Source: Styela clava
Lineage: Eukaryota; Chordata; Ascidiacea; Stolidobranchia; Styelidae
DNA length: 64,000 nucleotides
Assembly (NCBI RefSeq): GCF_964204865.1
Contig: NC_135259.1
Span: 6,272,974-6,336,973, forward strand
Direction: 5' to 3'
Shown: positions 35,426 through 49,161 of the stretch, in pieces
How positions within the stretch are numbered: position 1 is the first letter of the stretch
How the letters are laid out: each line of letters opens with the position of its first letter
Position numbers and translations under genes: made by a program
Notes under the pieces: model-generated
What the model was told of the DNA's origin: nothing
The model's input: the letters and a program-made list of their open reading frames with translations, nothing else
Databases searched by the model: none

Positions 35426-37249
35426 AATGAAGATAAGCCTGAGTAACTAGATAACCTTCGTAAAGACATATCAAGTGGATTGTTAAGCTCCAGATTGTGA
35501 TTTTTATTCGCGCGCTTGTGTTCACATTAGTTTATTTTATTTTAGATTAACTCTATTTCATTTATTGCCTCATGTCTACTAAAACAATTAGATTTCTTAT
35601 TACTAATTTTCTAATATCTAAATCAAAGCTACTTTAAAACTGAATAGTTCCCCCTAAAAAGTCGTGGTGTTCCAGGTCTATTAATTCACAAAAAAAAGAA
35701 AAGTTGTGAACACAAATTAGCATTCAACAGACCTTTCTGATATAGAGTATGAGTAAGTCATGAACCCAGTACATGCTGGGCTCTAAAAATCGCAAAGACT
35801 CATTGTATGCTCCTCTCCACGGAAATCTTTAGTAAAAGGCGAAAGATTTATGCGAAAAATTAAGAGAAGCCTGAGTAGCTAGAGAGCCTTTGTAAAATCA
35901 TATAAAGTGGATTGTTAGGCTCCAGATTGTGATTTTTATCCGCGCGCTTGTTTTCACATTAATTTATTATTTTTGAGAATATTTCATTGGTCGTCTCATG
36001 TTTACTGAAACATTTTTTTATTATAATCCATTTTCTAATAACTCAAAGTTAATTGAAAACTGAATAGTTCTCCCGTAAAGTCGTGGTGTTCCAGGTCTAT
36101 TAATTCATAAAAGAATAAAAGTTGTGAACACAAATTAGCATTCAACAGACCTTTCTGATCTAGAGTATAAGTAAATCATGAACCCAGTACATGCTGGGCT
36201 TTAAAATCGCAAAGACTCATTTTATGCTCCTCTCCACGGAAATCTTTAGTAAAAGGCGAAAGATTTATGCGAAAAATGAAGAGAAGCCTGAGTAACTAGA
36301 GAACCTTCGTAAAGACATATCAAGTGGATTGTTAAGCTCCAGATTGTGATTTTCATTCGCGCGCTTGTGTTCACATTAGTTTATTTTATTTTAGATTAAC
36401 TCTATTTCACTTATTGCCTCATGTATACAAAAACAATTAGATTTATTATTACTAATTTTCTAATACCTAAATCAAAGTTACTTTAAAACTGAATAGTTCC
36501 CCCCAAAAAGTCGCGGTGTTCCAGGCCTGTTAATTCATAAAAGAATAAAAGTTGTGAACACAAATTAGCATTCAACAGACCTTTCTGATCTAGAGTATAA
36601 GTAAATCATGAACCCAGTACATACTGGGCTTTAAAAATCGCAAAGACTCATTGTATGCTCCTCTCCACGGAAATCTTTAGTAAAAGGCGAAAGATTTATG
36701 CGAAAAATGAAGATAAGCCTGAGTAACTAGAGAACCTTCGTAAAGACATATCAAGTGGATTGTTAAGCTCCAGATTGTGATTTTTATTCGCGCGCTTGTG
36801 TTCACATTAGTTTATTTTATTTTAGATTAACTCTATTTCATTTATTGCCTCATGTCTACTAAAACAATTAGATTTCTTATTACTAATTTTCTAATATCTA
36901 AATCAAAGCTACTTTAAAACTGAATAGTTCCCCCTAAAAAGTCGTGGTGTTCCAGGTCTATTAATTCATAAAAAAAAGAAAAGTTGTGAACACAAATTAG
37001 CATTCAACAGACCTTTCTGATCTAGAGTATGAGTAAGTCATGAACCCAGTACATGCTGGGCTCTAAAAATCGCAAAGACTCATTGTATGCTCCTCTCCAC
37101 GGAAATCTTTAGTAAAAGGCGAAAGATTTATGCGAAAAATTAAGAGAAGCCTGAGTAGCTAGAGAGCCTTTGTAAAATCGTATAAAGTGGATTGTTAGGC
37201 TCCAGATTGTGATTTTTATCCGCGCGCTTGTTTTCACATTAATTTATTT
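34690..37249 (+). repeat. 1280-bp tandem duplication (two units of 3 monomers)
   Basis: Units of about 34690-35969 and 35970-37249, marked by the B variant lacking the TCGATT segment (TTTGAGAATATTTCATTGG), the type A marker ATGTATACAAAAAC and the A-to-B chimera with ATGTCTACTAAAAC. Differences are few (CTAGATAACC versus CTAGAGAACC, GATATAGAG versus GATCTAGAG, TTCACAAAAAAAA versus TTCATAAAAAAAA). A related spacing of 1279 bp recurs between 46162 and 47441. Confidence 0.82.
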
Positions 37250-40200
37250 TTTTTTGAGAATATTTCGATTTCATTGGTCGTCTCATGTTTACTAACACAT
37301 TTTTTTTTATTATAATCCATTTTCTAATAACTCAAAGTTAATTGAAAACTGAATAGTTCTCCCGTAAAGTCGTGGTGTTTTAGGTCTATTAATTCATAAA
37401 AGAAGAAAAGTTGTGAACACAAATTAGCACTCAACAGACCTTTCTGATCTAGAGTATGAGTAAATCATCAACCCAGTAAATGCTGGGCTTTAAAAATCGC
37501 AAAGACTCATTGTATGCTCCTCTCCACGGAAATCTTTAGTAAAAGGCGAAAGATTTATGCGAAAAATGAAGAGAAGCCTGAGTAAATAGAGAACGTTCGT
37601 AAAGACATATCAAGTGGATTGTTAAGCTCCAGATTGTGATTTTTATTCGCGCGCTTGTGTTCACGTTATTTTATTTTATTTTAGATTAACTCTATTTCAT
37701 TTATTGCCTCATGTTTACTAAAACAATTAGATTTATTATTACTAATTTTCTAATATCTAAATCAAAGTTACTTTAAAACTGAATAGTTCCCCCCAAAAAG
37801 TCGCGGTGTTCCCGGCCTATTAATTCATGAAAGAATAAAAGTTGTGAACACAAATTAGCATTCAACAGATCTTTCTGATCTAGAGTATAACTAAATCATG
37901 AACCCAGTACATGCTTGGCTTTAAAAATTGCAAAGACTCATTGTATGCTCCTCTCCACGGAAATCTTTAGTAAAAGGCGAAAGATTTATGCGAAAAATGA
38001 AGAGAAGCCTCAGTAACTGGAGATTCTTCGTAAAATCATATAAAGTGGACTGTTAGGCTCCAGATTGTGATTTTTATCCGCGCGCTTGTTTTCACATTAA
38101 TTTATTTCTTTTGAGAATATTTCGATTTCATTGGTTGTCTCATGTTTACTAAAACATTTTTTTTTATTATTATCCCTTTTCTAATAACTCAAAGTTAATT
38201 GAAAACTGAATAGTTCTCCCGTAAAGTCGTGGTGTTTCAGGTCTATTAATTCATAAAAGAAGAAAAGTTGTGAACACAAATTAGCACTCAACAGACCTTT
38301 CTGATCTAGAGTATGAGTAAATCATGAACCCAGTAAATGCTGGGCTTTAAAAATCGCGAAGACTCATTGTATGCTCCTCTCCACGGAAATCTTTAGTAAA
38401 AGGCGAAAGATTTATGCGAAAAATGAAGAGAAGCCTGAGTAAATAGAGAACCTTCGTAAAGACATATCAAGTGGATTGTTAAGCTCCAGATTGTGATTTT
38501 TATTTGCGCGCTTGTGTTCACATTATTTTATTTTATTTTAGATTAACTCTATTTCATTTATTGCCTCATGTTTACTAAAACAATTAGATTTATTATTACT
38601 AATTTTCTAATATCTAAATCAAAGTTACTTTAAAACTGAATAGTTCCCCCCAAAAAGTCGCGGTGTTACCGGCCTATTAATTCATGAAAGAATAAACGTT
38701 GTGAACACAAATTAGCATTCAACAGACCTTTCTGATTTAGAGTATAAGTAAATCATGAACCCAGTACATGCATGGCTTTAAAAACCGCAAAGACTCATTG
38801 TATGCTCCTCTCCACGGAAATCTCTAGTAAAAGGCGAAAGATTTATGCGAAAAATGAAGAGAAGCCTGAGTAACTGGAGAGCCTTCGTAAAATCATATAA
38901 AGTGGACTGTTAGGCTCCAGATTGTGATTTTTATCCGCGCGCTTGTTTTCACATTAATTTATTTCTTTTGAGAATATTTCGATTTCATTGGTTGTCTCAT
39001 GTTTACTAAAACATTTTTTTTTTATTATTATCCATTTTCTAATAACTCAAAGTTAATTGAAAACTGAATAGTTCTCCCGTAAAGTCGTGGTGTTCCAGGT
39101 CTATTAATTCATAAAAGAAGAAAAATTGTGAACACAAATTAGCATTCAACAGACCTTTCTGATCTAGAGCATGAGTAAATCATGAACCCAGTACATGCTG
39201 GGCTTTAAAAATCGCAAAGACTCATTGTATGCTTCACGGAAATCTGTAGTGAAAGGCGAAAGATTTATAAGAAAAATGAAGAGAAGCCTGAGCAACTAGA
39301 GAGCCTTCGTAAAATCATATAAAGTGGATTGTTTTATTCGCGCGCTTGTGTTCACATTAGTTTATTTTAGATTAACTCTATTTCATTTATTGCCTCATGT
39401 TTACTAAAATAATTAGATTTATTATTACTAATTTTCTAATACCTAAATCAAAGTTACTTTAAAACTGAATAGTTCCCCCCAAAAAGTCGCGGTGTTCCAG
39501 GCCTGTTAATTCATAAAAGAATAAAAGTTGTGAACACATATTAGCATTCAACAGACCTTTCTGATCTAGAGTATAAGTAAATCATGAACCCAGTACATGC
39601 AAGGCTTTAAAAATCGCAAAGACTCAATGTATGCTCCTCTCCACGGAAATCTTTAGTAAAAGGCGAAAGATTTATGCGAAAAATGAAGAGAAGCCTGAGT
39701 AACTGGAGAGCCTTCGTAAAATCTTATAAAGTGGACTGTTAGGCTCCAGATTGTGATTTTTATCCGCGCGCTTGTTTTCACATTAATTTATTTTTTTTGA
39801 GAATATTTCGATTTCATTGGTTGTCTCATGTTTATTAAAACATTTTTTTTTATTATTATCCATTTTCTAATAACTCAAAGTTAATTGAAAACTGAATAGT
39901 TCTCCCGTAAAGTCGTGGTGTTTTAGGTCTATTAATTCATAAAAGAAGAAAAGTTGTGAACACAAATTAGCACTCAACAGACCTTTCTGATCTAGAGTAT
40001 GAGTAAATCATGAACCCAGTAAATGCTTGGCTTTAAAAATCGCAAAGACTCATTGTATGCTCCTCTCCACGGAAATCTTTAGTAAAAGGCGAAAGATTTA
40101 TGCGAAAAATGAAGAGAAGCCTGAGTAAATAGAGAACCTTCGTAAAGACATATCAAGTGGATTGTTAAGCTCCAGATTGTGATTTTTATTCTCGCGCTTG

Positions 40201-43200
40201 TGTTCACGTTATTTTATTTTATTTTAGATTAACTCTATTTCATTTATTGCCTCATGTTTACTAAAACAATTAGATTTATTATTACTAATTTTCTAATATC
40301 TAAATCAAAGTTACTTTAAAACTGAATAGTTCCCCCCAAAAAGTCGCGGTGTTCCCTGCCTATTAATTCATGAAAGAATAAAAGTTGTGAACACAAATTA
40401 GCATTCAACAGATCTTTCTGATCTAGAGTATAAGTAAATCATGAACCCAGTACATGCTTGGCTTTAAAAATCGCAAAGACTCATTGTATGCTCCTCTACA
40501 CGGAAATCTTTAGTAAAAGGCGAAAGATTTATGCGAAAAATGAAGAGAAGCCTGAGTAACTGGAGAGCCTTCGTAAAATCATATAAAGTGGACTGTTAGG
40601 CTCCAGATTGTGATTTTTATCCGTGCGCTTGTTTTCACATTAATTTATTTCTTTTGAGAATATTTCGATTTCATTGGTTATCTCATGTTTACTAAAACAT
40701 TTTTTTTTATTATTATCCATTTTCTAAGAACTCAAAGTTAATTGAAAACTGAATAGTTCTCCCGTAAAGTCGTGGTGTTCCAGGTCTATTAATTCATAAA
40801 AGAAGAAAAGTGGTGAACACAAATTAGCATTCAACAGACCTTTCTGATCTAGAGTATGAGTAAATCATGAACCCAGTAATTGCTGGGCTTTAAAAATCGC
40901 AAAGACTCATTGTATGCTCCTCTCCACGGAAATCTTTAGTAAAAGGCGAAAGATTTATGCGAAAAATGAAGAGAAGCCTGAGTAACTAGAGAACCTTCGT
41001 AAAGACATATCAAGTGGATTGTTAAGCTCCAGATTGTGATTTTCATTCGCGCGCTTGTGTTCACATTAGTTTATTTTATTTTAGATTAACTCTATTTCAC
41101 TTATTGCCTCATGTATACAAAAACAATTAGATTTATTATTACTAATTTTCTAATACCTAAATCAAAGTTACTTTAAAACTGAATAGTTCCCCCCAAAAAG
41201 TCGCGGTGTTCCAGGCCTGTTAATTCATAAAAGAATAAAAGTTGTGAACACAAATTAGCATTCAACAGACCTTTCTGATCTAGAGTATAAGTAAATCATG
41301 AACCCAGTACATACTGGGCTTTAAAAATCGCAAAGACTCATTGTATGCTCCTCTCCACGGAAATCTTTAGTAAAAGGCGAAAGATTTATGCGAAAAATGA
41401 AGATAAGCCTGAGTAACTAGAGAACCTTCGTAAAGACATATCAAGTGGATTGTTAAGCTCCAGATTGTGATTTTTATTCGCGCGCTTGTGTTCACATTAG
41501 TTTATTTTATTTTAGATTAACTCTATTTCATTTATTGCCTCATGTCTACTAAAACAATTAGATTTCTTATTACTAATTTTCTAATATCTAAATCAAAGCT
41601 ACTTTAAAACTGAATAGTTCCCCCTAAAAAGTCGTGGTGTTCCAGGTCTATTAATTCATAAAAAAAAGAAAAGTTGTGAACACAAATTAGCATTCAACAG
41701 ACCTTTCTGATCTAGAGTATGAGTAAGTCATGAACCCAGTACATGCTGGGCTCTAAAAATCGCAAAGACTCATTGTATGCTCCTCTCCACGGAAATCTTT
41801 AGTAAAAGGCGAAAGATTTATGCGAAAAATTAAGAGAAGCCTGAGTAGCTAGAGAGCCTTTGTAAAATCATATAAAGTGGATTGTTAGGCTCCAGATTGT
41901 GATTTTTATCCGCGCGCTTGTTTTCACATTAATTTATTTTTTTTTGAGAATATTTCGATTTCATTGGTCGTCTCATGTTTACTAACACATTTTTTTTTAT
42001 TATAATCCATTTTCTAATAACTCAAAGTTAATTGAAAACTGAATAGTTCTCCCGTAAAGTCGTGGTGTTTTAGGTCTATTAATTCATAAAAGAAGAAAAG
42101 TTGTGAACACAAATTAGCACTCAACAGACCTTTCTGATCTAGAGTATGAGTAAATCATCAACCCAGTAAATGCTGGGCTTTAAAAATCGCAAAGACTCAT
42201 TGTATGCTCCTCTCCACGGAAATCTTTAGTAAAAGGCGAAAGATTTATGCGAAAAATGAAGAGAAGCCTGAGTAAATAGAGAACGTTCGTAAAGACATAT
42301 CAAGTGGATTGTTAAGCTCCAGATTGTGATTTTTATTCGCGCGCTTGTGTTCACGTTATTTTATTTTATTTTAGATTAACTCTATTTCATTTATTGCCTC
42401 ATGTTTACTAAAACAATTAGATTTATTATTACTAATTTTCTAATATCTAAATCAAAGTTACTTTAAAACTGAATAGTTCCCCCCAAAAAGTCGCGGTGTT
42501 CCCGGCCTATTAATTCATGAAAGAATAAAAGTTGTGAACACAAATTAGCATTCAACAGATCTTTCTGATCTAGAGTATAACTAAATCATGAACCCAGTAC
42601 ATGCTTGGCTTTAAAAATTGCAAAGACTCATTGTATGCTCCTCTCCACGGAAATCTTTAGTAAAAGGCGAAAGATTTATGCGAAAAATGAAGAGAAGCCT
42701 CAGTAACTGGAGATTCTTCGTAAAATCATATAAAGTGGACTGTTAGGCTCCAGATTGTGATTTTTATCCGCGCGCTTGTTTTCACATTAATTTATTTCTT
42801 TTGAGAATATTTCGATTTCATTGGTTGTCTCATGTTTACTAAAACATTTTTTTTTATTATTATCCCTTTTCTGAATAGTTCTCCCGTAAAGTCGTGGTGT
42901 TTCAGGTCTATTAATTCATAAAAGAAGAAAAGTTGTGAACACAAATTAGCACTCAACAGACCTTTCTGATCTAGAGTATGAGTAAATCATGAACCCAGTA
43001 AATGCTGGGCTTTAAAAATCGCGAAGACTCATTGTATGCTCCTCTCCACGGAAATCTTTAGTAAAAGGCGAAAGATTTATGCGAAAAATGAAGAGAAGCC
43101 TGAGTAAATAGAGAACCTTCGTAAAGACATATCAAGTGGATTGTTAAGCTCCAGATTGTGATTTTTATTCGCGCGCTTGTGTTCACATTATTTTATTTTA

Positions 43201-44560
43201 TTTTAGATTAACTCTATTTCATTTATTGCCTCATGTTTACTAAAACAATTAGATTTATTATTACTAATTTTCTAATATCTAAATCAAAGTTACTTTAAAA
43301 CTGAATAGTTCCCCCCAAAAAGTCGCGGTGTTACCGGCCTATTAATTCATGAAAGAATAAACGTTGTGAACACAAATTAGCATTCAACAGACCTTTCTGA
43401 TTTAGAGTATAAGTAAATCATGAACCCAGTACATGCATGGCTTTAAAAACCGCAAAGACTCATTGTATGCTCCTCTCCACGGAAATCTCTAGTAAAAGGC
43501 GAAAGATTTATGCGAAAAATGAAGAGAAGCCTGAGTAACTGGAGAGCCTTCGTAAAATCATATAAAGTGGACTGTTAGGCTCCAGATTGTGATTTTTATC
43601 CGCGCGCTTGTTTTCACATTAATTTATTTCTTTTGAGAATATTTCGATTTCATTGGTTGTCTCATGTTTACTAAAACATTTTTTTTTATTATTATCCATT
43701 TTCTAATAACTCAAAGTTAATTGAAAACTGAATAGTTCTCCCGTAAAGTCGTGGTGTTCCAGGTCTATTAATTCATAAAAGAAGAAAAATTGTGAACACA
43801 AATTAGCATTCAACAGACCTTTCTGATCTAGAGCATGAGTAAATCATGAACCCAGTACATGCTGGGCTTTAAAAATCGCAAAGACTCATTGTATGCTTCT
43901 CTCCACGGAAATCTGTAGTGAAAGGCGAAAGATTTATAAGAAAAATGAAGAGAAGCCTGAGCAACTAGAGAGCCTTCGTAAAATCATATAAAGTGGATTG
44001 TTTTATTCGCGCGCTTGTGTTCACATTAGTTTATTTTAGATTAACTCTATTTCATTTATTGCCTCATGTTTACTAAAACAATTAGATTTATTATTACTAA
44101 TTTTCTAATACCTAAATCAAAGTTACTTTAAAACTGAATAGTTTCCCCCAAAAAGTCGCGGTGTTCCAGGCCTGTTAATTCATAAAAGAATAAAAGTTGT
44201 GAACACATATTAGCATTCAACAGACCTTTCTGATCTAGAGTATAAGTAAATCATGAACCCAGTACATGCAGGGCTTTAAAAATCGCAAAGACTCATTGTA
44301 TGCTCCTCTCCACGGAAATCTTTAGTAAAAGGCGAAAGATTTATGCGAAAAATGAAGAGAAGCCTGAGTAACTGGAGAGCCTTCGTAAAATTTTATAAAG
44401 TGGACTGTTAGGCTCCAGATTGTGATTTTTATCCGCGCGCTTGTTTTCACATTAATTTATTTTTTTTGAGAATATTTCGATTTCATTGGTTGTCTCATGT
44501 TTATTAAAACATTTTTTTTTATTATTATCCATTTTCTAATAACTCAAAGTTAATTGAAAA
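37141..44560 (+). repeat. 4690-bp higher-order unit: one full and one partial copy
   Basis: Full copy about 37141-41830 (B A B A B A' B A B A A), partial copy about 41831-44560. Shared markers at offset 4690 include AAATCATCAACCC, TTTAAAAATTGC, GGAGATTCTTCG and ATTATCCCTTTTC. The partial copy has lost 25 bp at about 42872, between TCCCTTTTCT and GAATAGTTC. It keeps GCTTCTCTCCACGG where the full copy has the 5-bp-shortened GCTTCACGG (39231). Beyond 44560 the two copies no longer correspond. Confidence 0.8.
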
Positions 44561-47290
44561 CTGAATAGTTTTCCAGTAAAGTCGTGGTGTTCCAGGTCTA
44601 TTAATTCATAAAAAAAGAAAAGTTGTGAACACAAATTAGCATTCAACAGACCTTTCTGATCTAGAGTATGAGTAAATCATGAACCCAGTACATGCTGGGC
44701 TCTAAAAATCGCAAAGACTCATTGTATGCTCCTCTCCACGGAAATCTTTAGTAAAAGGCGAAAGATTTATGCGGAAAATGAAGAGAAGCCTGAGTAGCTA
44801 GAGAGCCTTCATAAAATCATATAAAGTGGATTGTTAGGCTCCAGATTGTGATTTTTATCCGCGCGCTTGTTTTCACTTTAATTTATTTATTTTGAGAATA
44901 TTTCGATTTCATTGGTCGTCTCATGTTTACTAACACATTTTTTTTTATTATAATCCATTTTCTAATAACTCAAAGTTAATTGAAAACTGAATAGTTCTCC
45001 CGTAAAGTCGTGGTGTTTTAGGTCTATTATTTCATAAAAGAAGAAAAGTTGTGAACACAAATTAGCACTCAACAGACCTTTCTGATCTAGAGTATGAGTA
45101 AATCATGAACCCAGTAAATGCTTGGCTTTAAAAATCGCAAAGACTCATTGTATGCTCCTCTCCACGGAAATCTTTAGTAAAAGGCGAAAGATTTATGCGA
45201 AAAATGAAGAGATGCCTGAGTAAATAGAGAACCTTCGTAAAGACATATCAAGTGGATTGTTAAGCTCCAGATTGTGATTTTTATTCGCGCGCTTGTGTTC
45301 ACGTTATTTTATTTTATTTTAGATTAACTCTATTTCATTTATTGCCTCATGTTTACTAAAACAATTAGATTTATTATTACTAATTTCTAATATCTAAATC
45401 AAAGTTACTTTAAAACTGAATAGTTCCCCCCAAAAAGTCGCGGTGTTCCCGGCCTATTAATTCATGAAAGAATAAAAGTTGTGAACACAAATTAGCATTC
45501 AACAGATCTTTCTGATCTAGAGTATAAGTAAATCATGAACCCAGTACATGCTTGGCTTTAAAAATCGCAAAGACTCATTGTATGCTCCTCTCCACGGAAA
45601 TCTTTAGTAAAAGGCGAAAGATTTATGCGAAAAATGAAGATAAGCCTGAGTAACTGGAGAGCCTTCGTAAAATCATATAAAGTGGACTGTTAGGCTCCAG
45701 ATTGTGATTTTTATCCGTGCGCTTGTTTTCACATTAATTTATTTCTTTTGAGAATATTTCGATTTCATTGGTTATCTCATGTTTACTAAAACATTTTTTT
45801 TTATTATTATCCATTTTCTAATAACTCAAAGTTAATTGAAAACTGAATAGTTCTCCCGTAAAGTCGTGGTGTTCCAGGTCTATTAATTCATAAAGGAAGA
45901 AAAGTGGTGAACACAAATTAGCATTCAACAGACCTTTCTGATCTAGAGTATGAGTAAATCATGAACCCAGTACATGCTGGGCTTTAAAAATCACAAAGAC
46001 TCATTGTATGCTCCTCTCCACGGAAATCTTTAGTAAAAGGCGAAAGATTTATGCGAAAAATGAAGAGAAGCCTGAGCAGCTAGAGAGCCTTCGTAAAATC
46101 ATATAAAGTGGATTGTTAGGCTCCAGATTGTGATTTTTATCCTCGCGCTTGTTTTCACATTAATTTATTATTTTTGAGAATATTTCATTGGTCGTCTCAT
46201 GTTTACTGAAACATTTTTTTTATTATAATCCTTTTTCTAATAACTCAAAGTTAATTGAAAACTGAATAGTTCTCCCGTAAAGTCGTGGTGTTCCAGGTCT
46301 ATTAATTCATAAAAGAATAAAAGTTGTGAACACAAATTAGCATTCAACAGACCTTTCTGATCTAGAGTATAAGTAAATCATGAACCCAGTACATGCTGGG
46401 CTTTAAAATCGCAAAGACTCATTATATGCTCCTCTCCACGGAAATCTTTAGTAAAAGGCGAAAGATTTATGCGAAAAATGAAGAGAAGCCTGAGTAACTA
46501 GAGAACCTTCGTAAAGACATATCAAGTGGATTGTTAAGCTCCAGATTGTGATTTTCATTCGCGCGCTTGTGTTCACATTAGTTTATTTTATTTTAGATTA
46601 ACTCTATTTCACTTATTGCCTCATGTATACTAAAACAATTAGATTTATTATTACTAATTTTCTAATACCTAAATCAAAGTTACTTTAAAACTGAATAGTT
46701 CCCCCCAAAAAGTCGCGGTGTTCCAGGCCTGTTAATTCATAAAAGAATAAAAGTTGTGAACACAAATTAGCATTCAACAGATCTTTCTGATCTAGAGTAT
46801 AAGTAAATCATGAACCCAGTACATACTGGGCTCTAAAAATCGCAAAGACTCATTGTATGCTCCTCTCCACGGAAATCTTTAGTAAAAGGCGAAAGATTTA
46901 TGCGAAAAATGAAGAGAAGCCTGAGTAACTAGAGAACCTTCGTAAAGACATATCAAGTGGATTGTTAAGCTCCAGATTGTGATTTTTATTCGCGCGCTTG
47001 TGTTCACATTAGTTTATTTTATTTTAGATTAACTCTATTTCATTTATTGCCTCATGTTTACTAAAACAATTAGATTTATTATTACTAATTTTCTAATATC
47101 TAAATCAAAGTTACTTTAAAACTGAATAGTTCCCCCCCAAAATCGCGGTGTTCCCGGCCTATCAATTCATGAAAGAATAAAAGTTGTGAACACAAATTAG
47201 CATTCAACAGACCTTTCTGATCTAGAGTATAAGTAAATCATGAACCCAGTACATGCTGGGCTTTAAAAATCGCAAAGACTCATTGTATGC
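43750..47290 (+). repeat. 5412-bp-offset repeat block, copy 1
   Basis: Matches 49162-52700 at an offset of 5411-5413 through nine monomers (A', B, B, A, B, B, A, A and flanks). Markers are TTCCAGTAAAGTCGTGG, ATGCGGAAAATG, CCGTGCGCTTG, a T-poor TACTAATTTCTAATATC, AAAGGAAGAAAAGTGG, and the A monomer with a shortened AAAATCGCGG and GGCCTATCAATTC at 47140. Confidence 0.8.
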
Positions 47291-48230
47291 TCCTCTCCAC
47301 TGAAATCTTTAGTAAAAGGCGAAAGAATTATGCGAAAAATGAAGAGAAGCCTGAGTAACTAGAGAGCCTTCGTAAAAACATATAAAGTGGATTGTTAGGC
47401 TCCAGATTGTGATTTTTATCCGCGCGCTTGTTTTCACATTAATTTATTATTTTTGAGAATATTTCATTGGTCGTCTCATGTTAACTGAAACATTTTTTTT
47501 ATTATAATCCTTTTTCTAATAACTCAAAGTTAATTGAAAACTGAATAGTTCTCCCGTAAAGTCGTGGTGTTCCAGGTCTATTAATTCATAAAAGAATAAA
47601 AGTTGTGAACACAAATTAGCATTCAACAGACCTTTCTGATCTAGAGTATAAGTAAATCATGAACCCAGTACATGCTGGGCTTTAAAATCGCAAAGACTCA
47701 TTTTATGCTCCTCTCCACGGAAATCTTTAGTAAAAGGCGAAAGATTTATGCGAAAAATGAAGAGAAGCCTGAGTAACTAGAGAACCTTCGTAAAGACATA
47801 TCAAGTGGATTGTTAAGCTCCAGATTGTGATTTTCATTCGCGCGCTTGTGTTCACATTAGTTTATTTTATTTTAGATTAACTCTATTTCACTTATTGCCT
47901 CATGTATACTAAAACAATTAGATTTATTATTACTAATTTTCTAATACCTAAATCAAAGTTACTTTAAAACTGAATAGTTCCCCCCAAAAAGTCGCGGTGT
48001 TCCAGGCCTGTTAATTCATAAAAGAATAAAAGTTGTGAACACAAATTAGCATTCAACAGATCTTTCTGATCTAGAGTATAAGTAAATCATGAACCCAGTA
48101 CATACTGGGCTTTAAAAATCGCAAAGACTCATTGTATGCTCCTCTCCACGGAAATCTTTGGTAAAAGGCGAAAGATTTGTGCGAAAAATGAAGAGAAGCC
48201 TGAGTAACTAAAGAGCCTTCGTAAAGAACT

Positions 48231-48572
48231 ATCAAGTGGATTTTTTTTATTATTATCCATTTTCTAATAACTCAAAGTTAATTGAAAACTGAATAGTTCT
48301 CCCGTAAAGTCGCGGTGTTCCAGGTCTATTAATTCATTAAAGAATAAAAGTTGTTAACACAAATTAGCATTCAACAGACCTTTCTGATTTAGAGTATGAG
48401 GAAATCGTGAACCCAGTACATGCTGGGTTTTAAAAATTGCAAAGACTCATTGTATGCTCCTCTCCACGGAAATCTTTGGTAAAAGGCGAAAGATTTGTGC
48501 GAAAAATGAAGAGAAGCCTGAGTAACTAAAGAGCCTTCGTAAAGAACTATCAAGTGGATTGTTAGGCTCCAG
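48231..48572 (+). repeat. Truncated B monomer
   Basis: At about 48241 the tail ATCAAGTGGATT runs straight into TTTTTTATTATTATCC, so the anchor and B head (about 115 bp) are missing. The breakpoint sits in a T run, suggesting microhomology or slippage. Confidence 0.8.
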
Positions 48573-49161
48573 ATTGTGATTTTTATCCGCGCGCTTGTTT
48601 TCACATTAATTTATTTCTTTTGAGAATATTTGGATTTCATTGGTTGTCTTATGTTCACTAAAACATTTTTTTTATTATTATCCATTTTCTAATAACTCAA
48701 AGTTAATTGAAAATTGAATAGTTCTCCCGTAAAGTCGTGGTGTTTCAGGTCTATTAATTCATAAAAGAAGAAAAGTTGTGAACACAAATTAGCACTCAAC
48801 AGACCTTTCTGATCTAGAGTATGAGTAAATCATGAACCCAGTAAATGCTGGGCTTTAAAAATCGCAAAGACTCATTGTATGCTCCTCTCCACGGAAATCT
48901 TTAGTAAAAGGCGAAAGATTTATGCGAAAAATGAAGAGAAGCCTCAGTAACTTGAGATCCTTTGTAAAATCATATAAAGTGGACTGTTAGGCTCCAGATT
49001 GTGATTTTTATCCGCGCGCTTGTTTTCACATTAATTTATTTCTTTTGAGAATATTTCGATTTCATTGGTTGTCTCATGTTTACTAAAACATTTTTTTTTA
49101 TTATTATCCCTTTTCTAATAACTTAAAGTTAATTGAAAACTGAATAGTTCTCCCGTAAAGT

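Noticed and set aside
48389-48604. 71-codon minus-strand frame
   Set aside because: It lies entirely within ordinary satellite sequence and is open only because of local substitutions in two B monomers.
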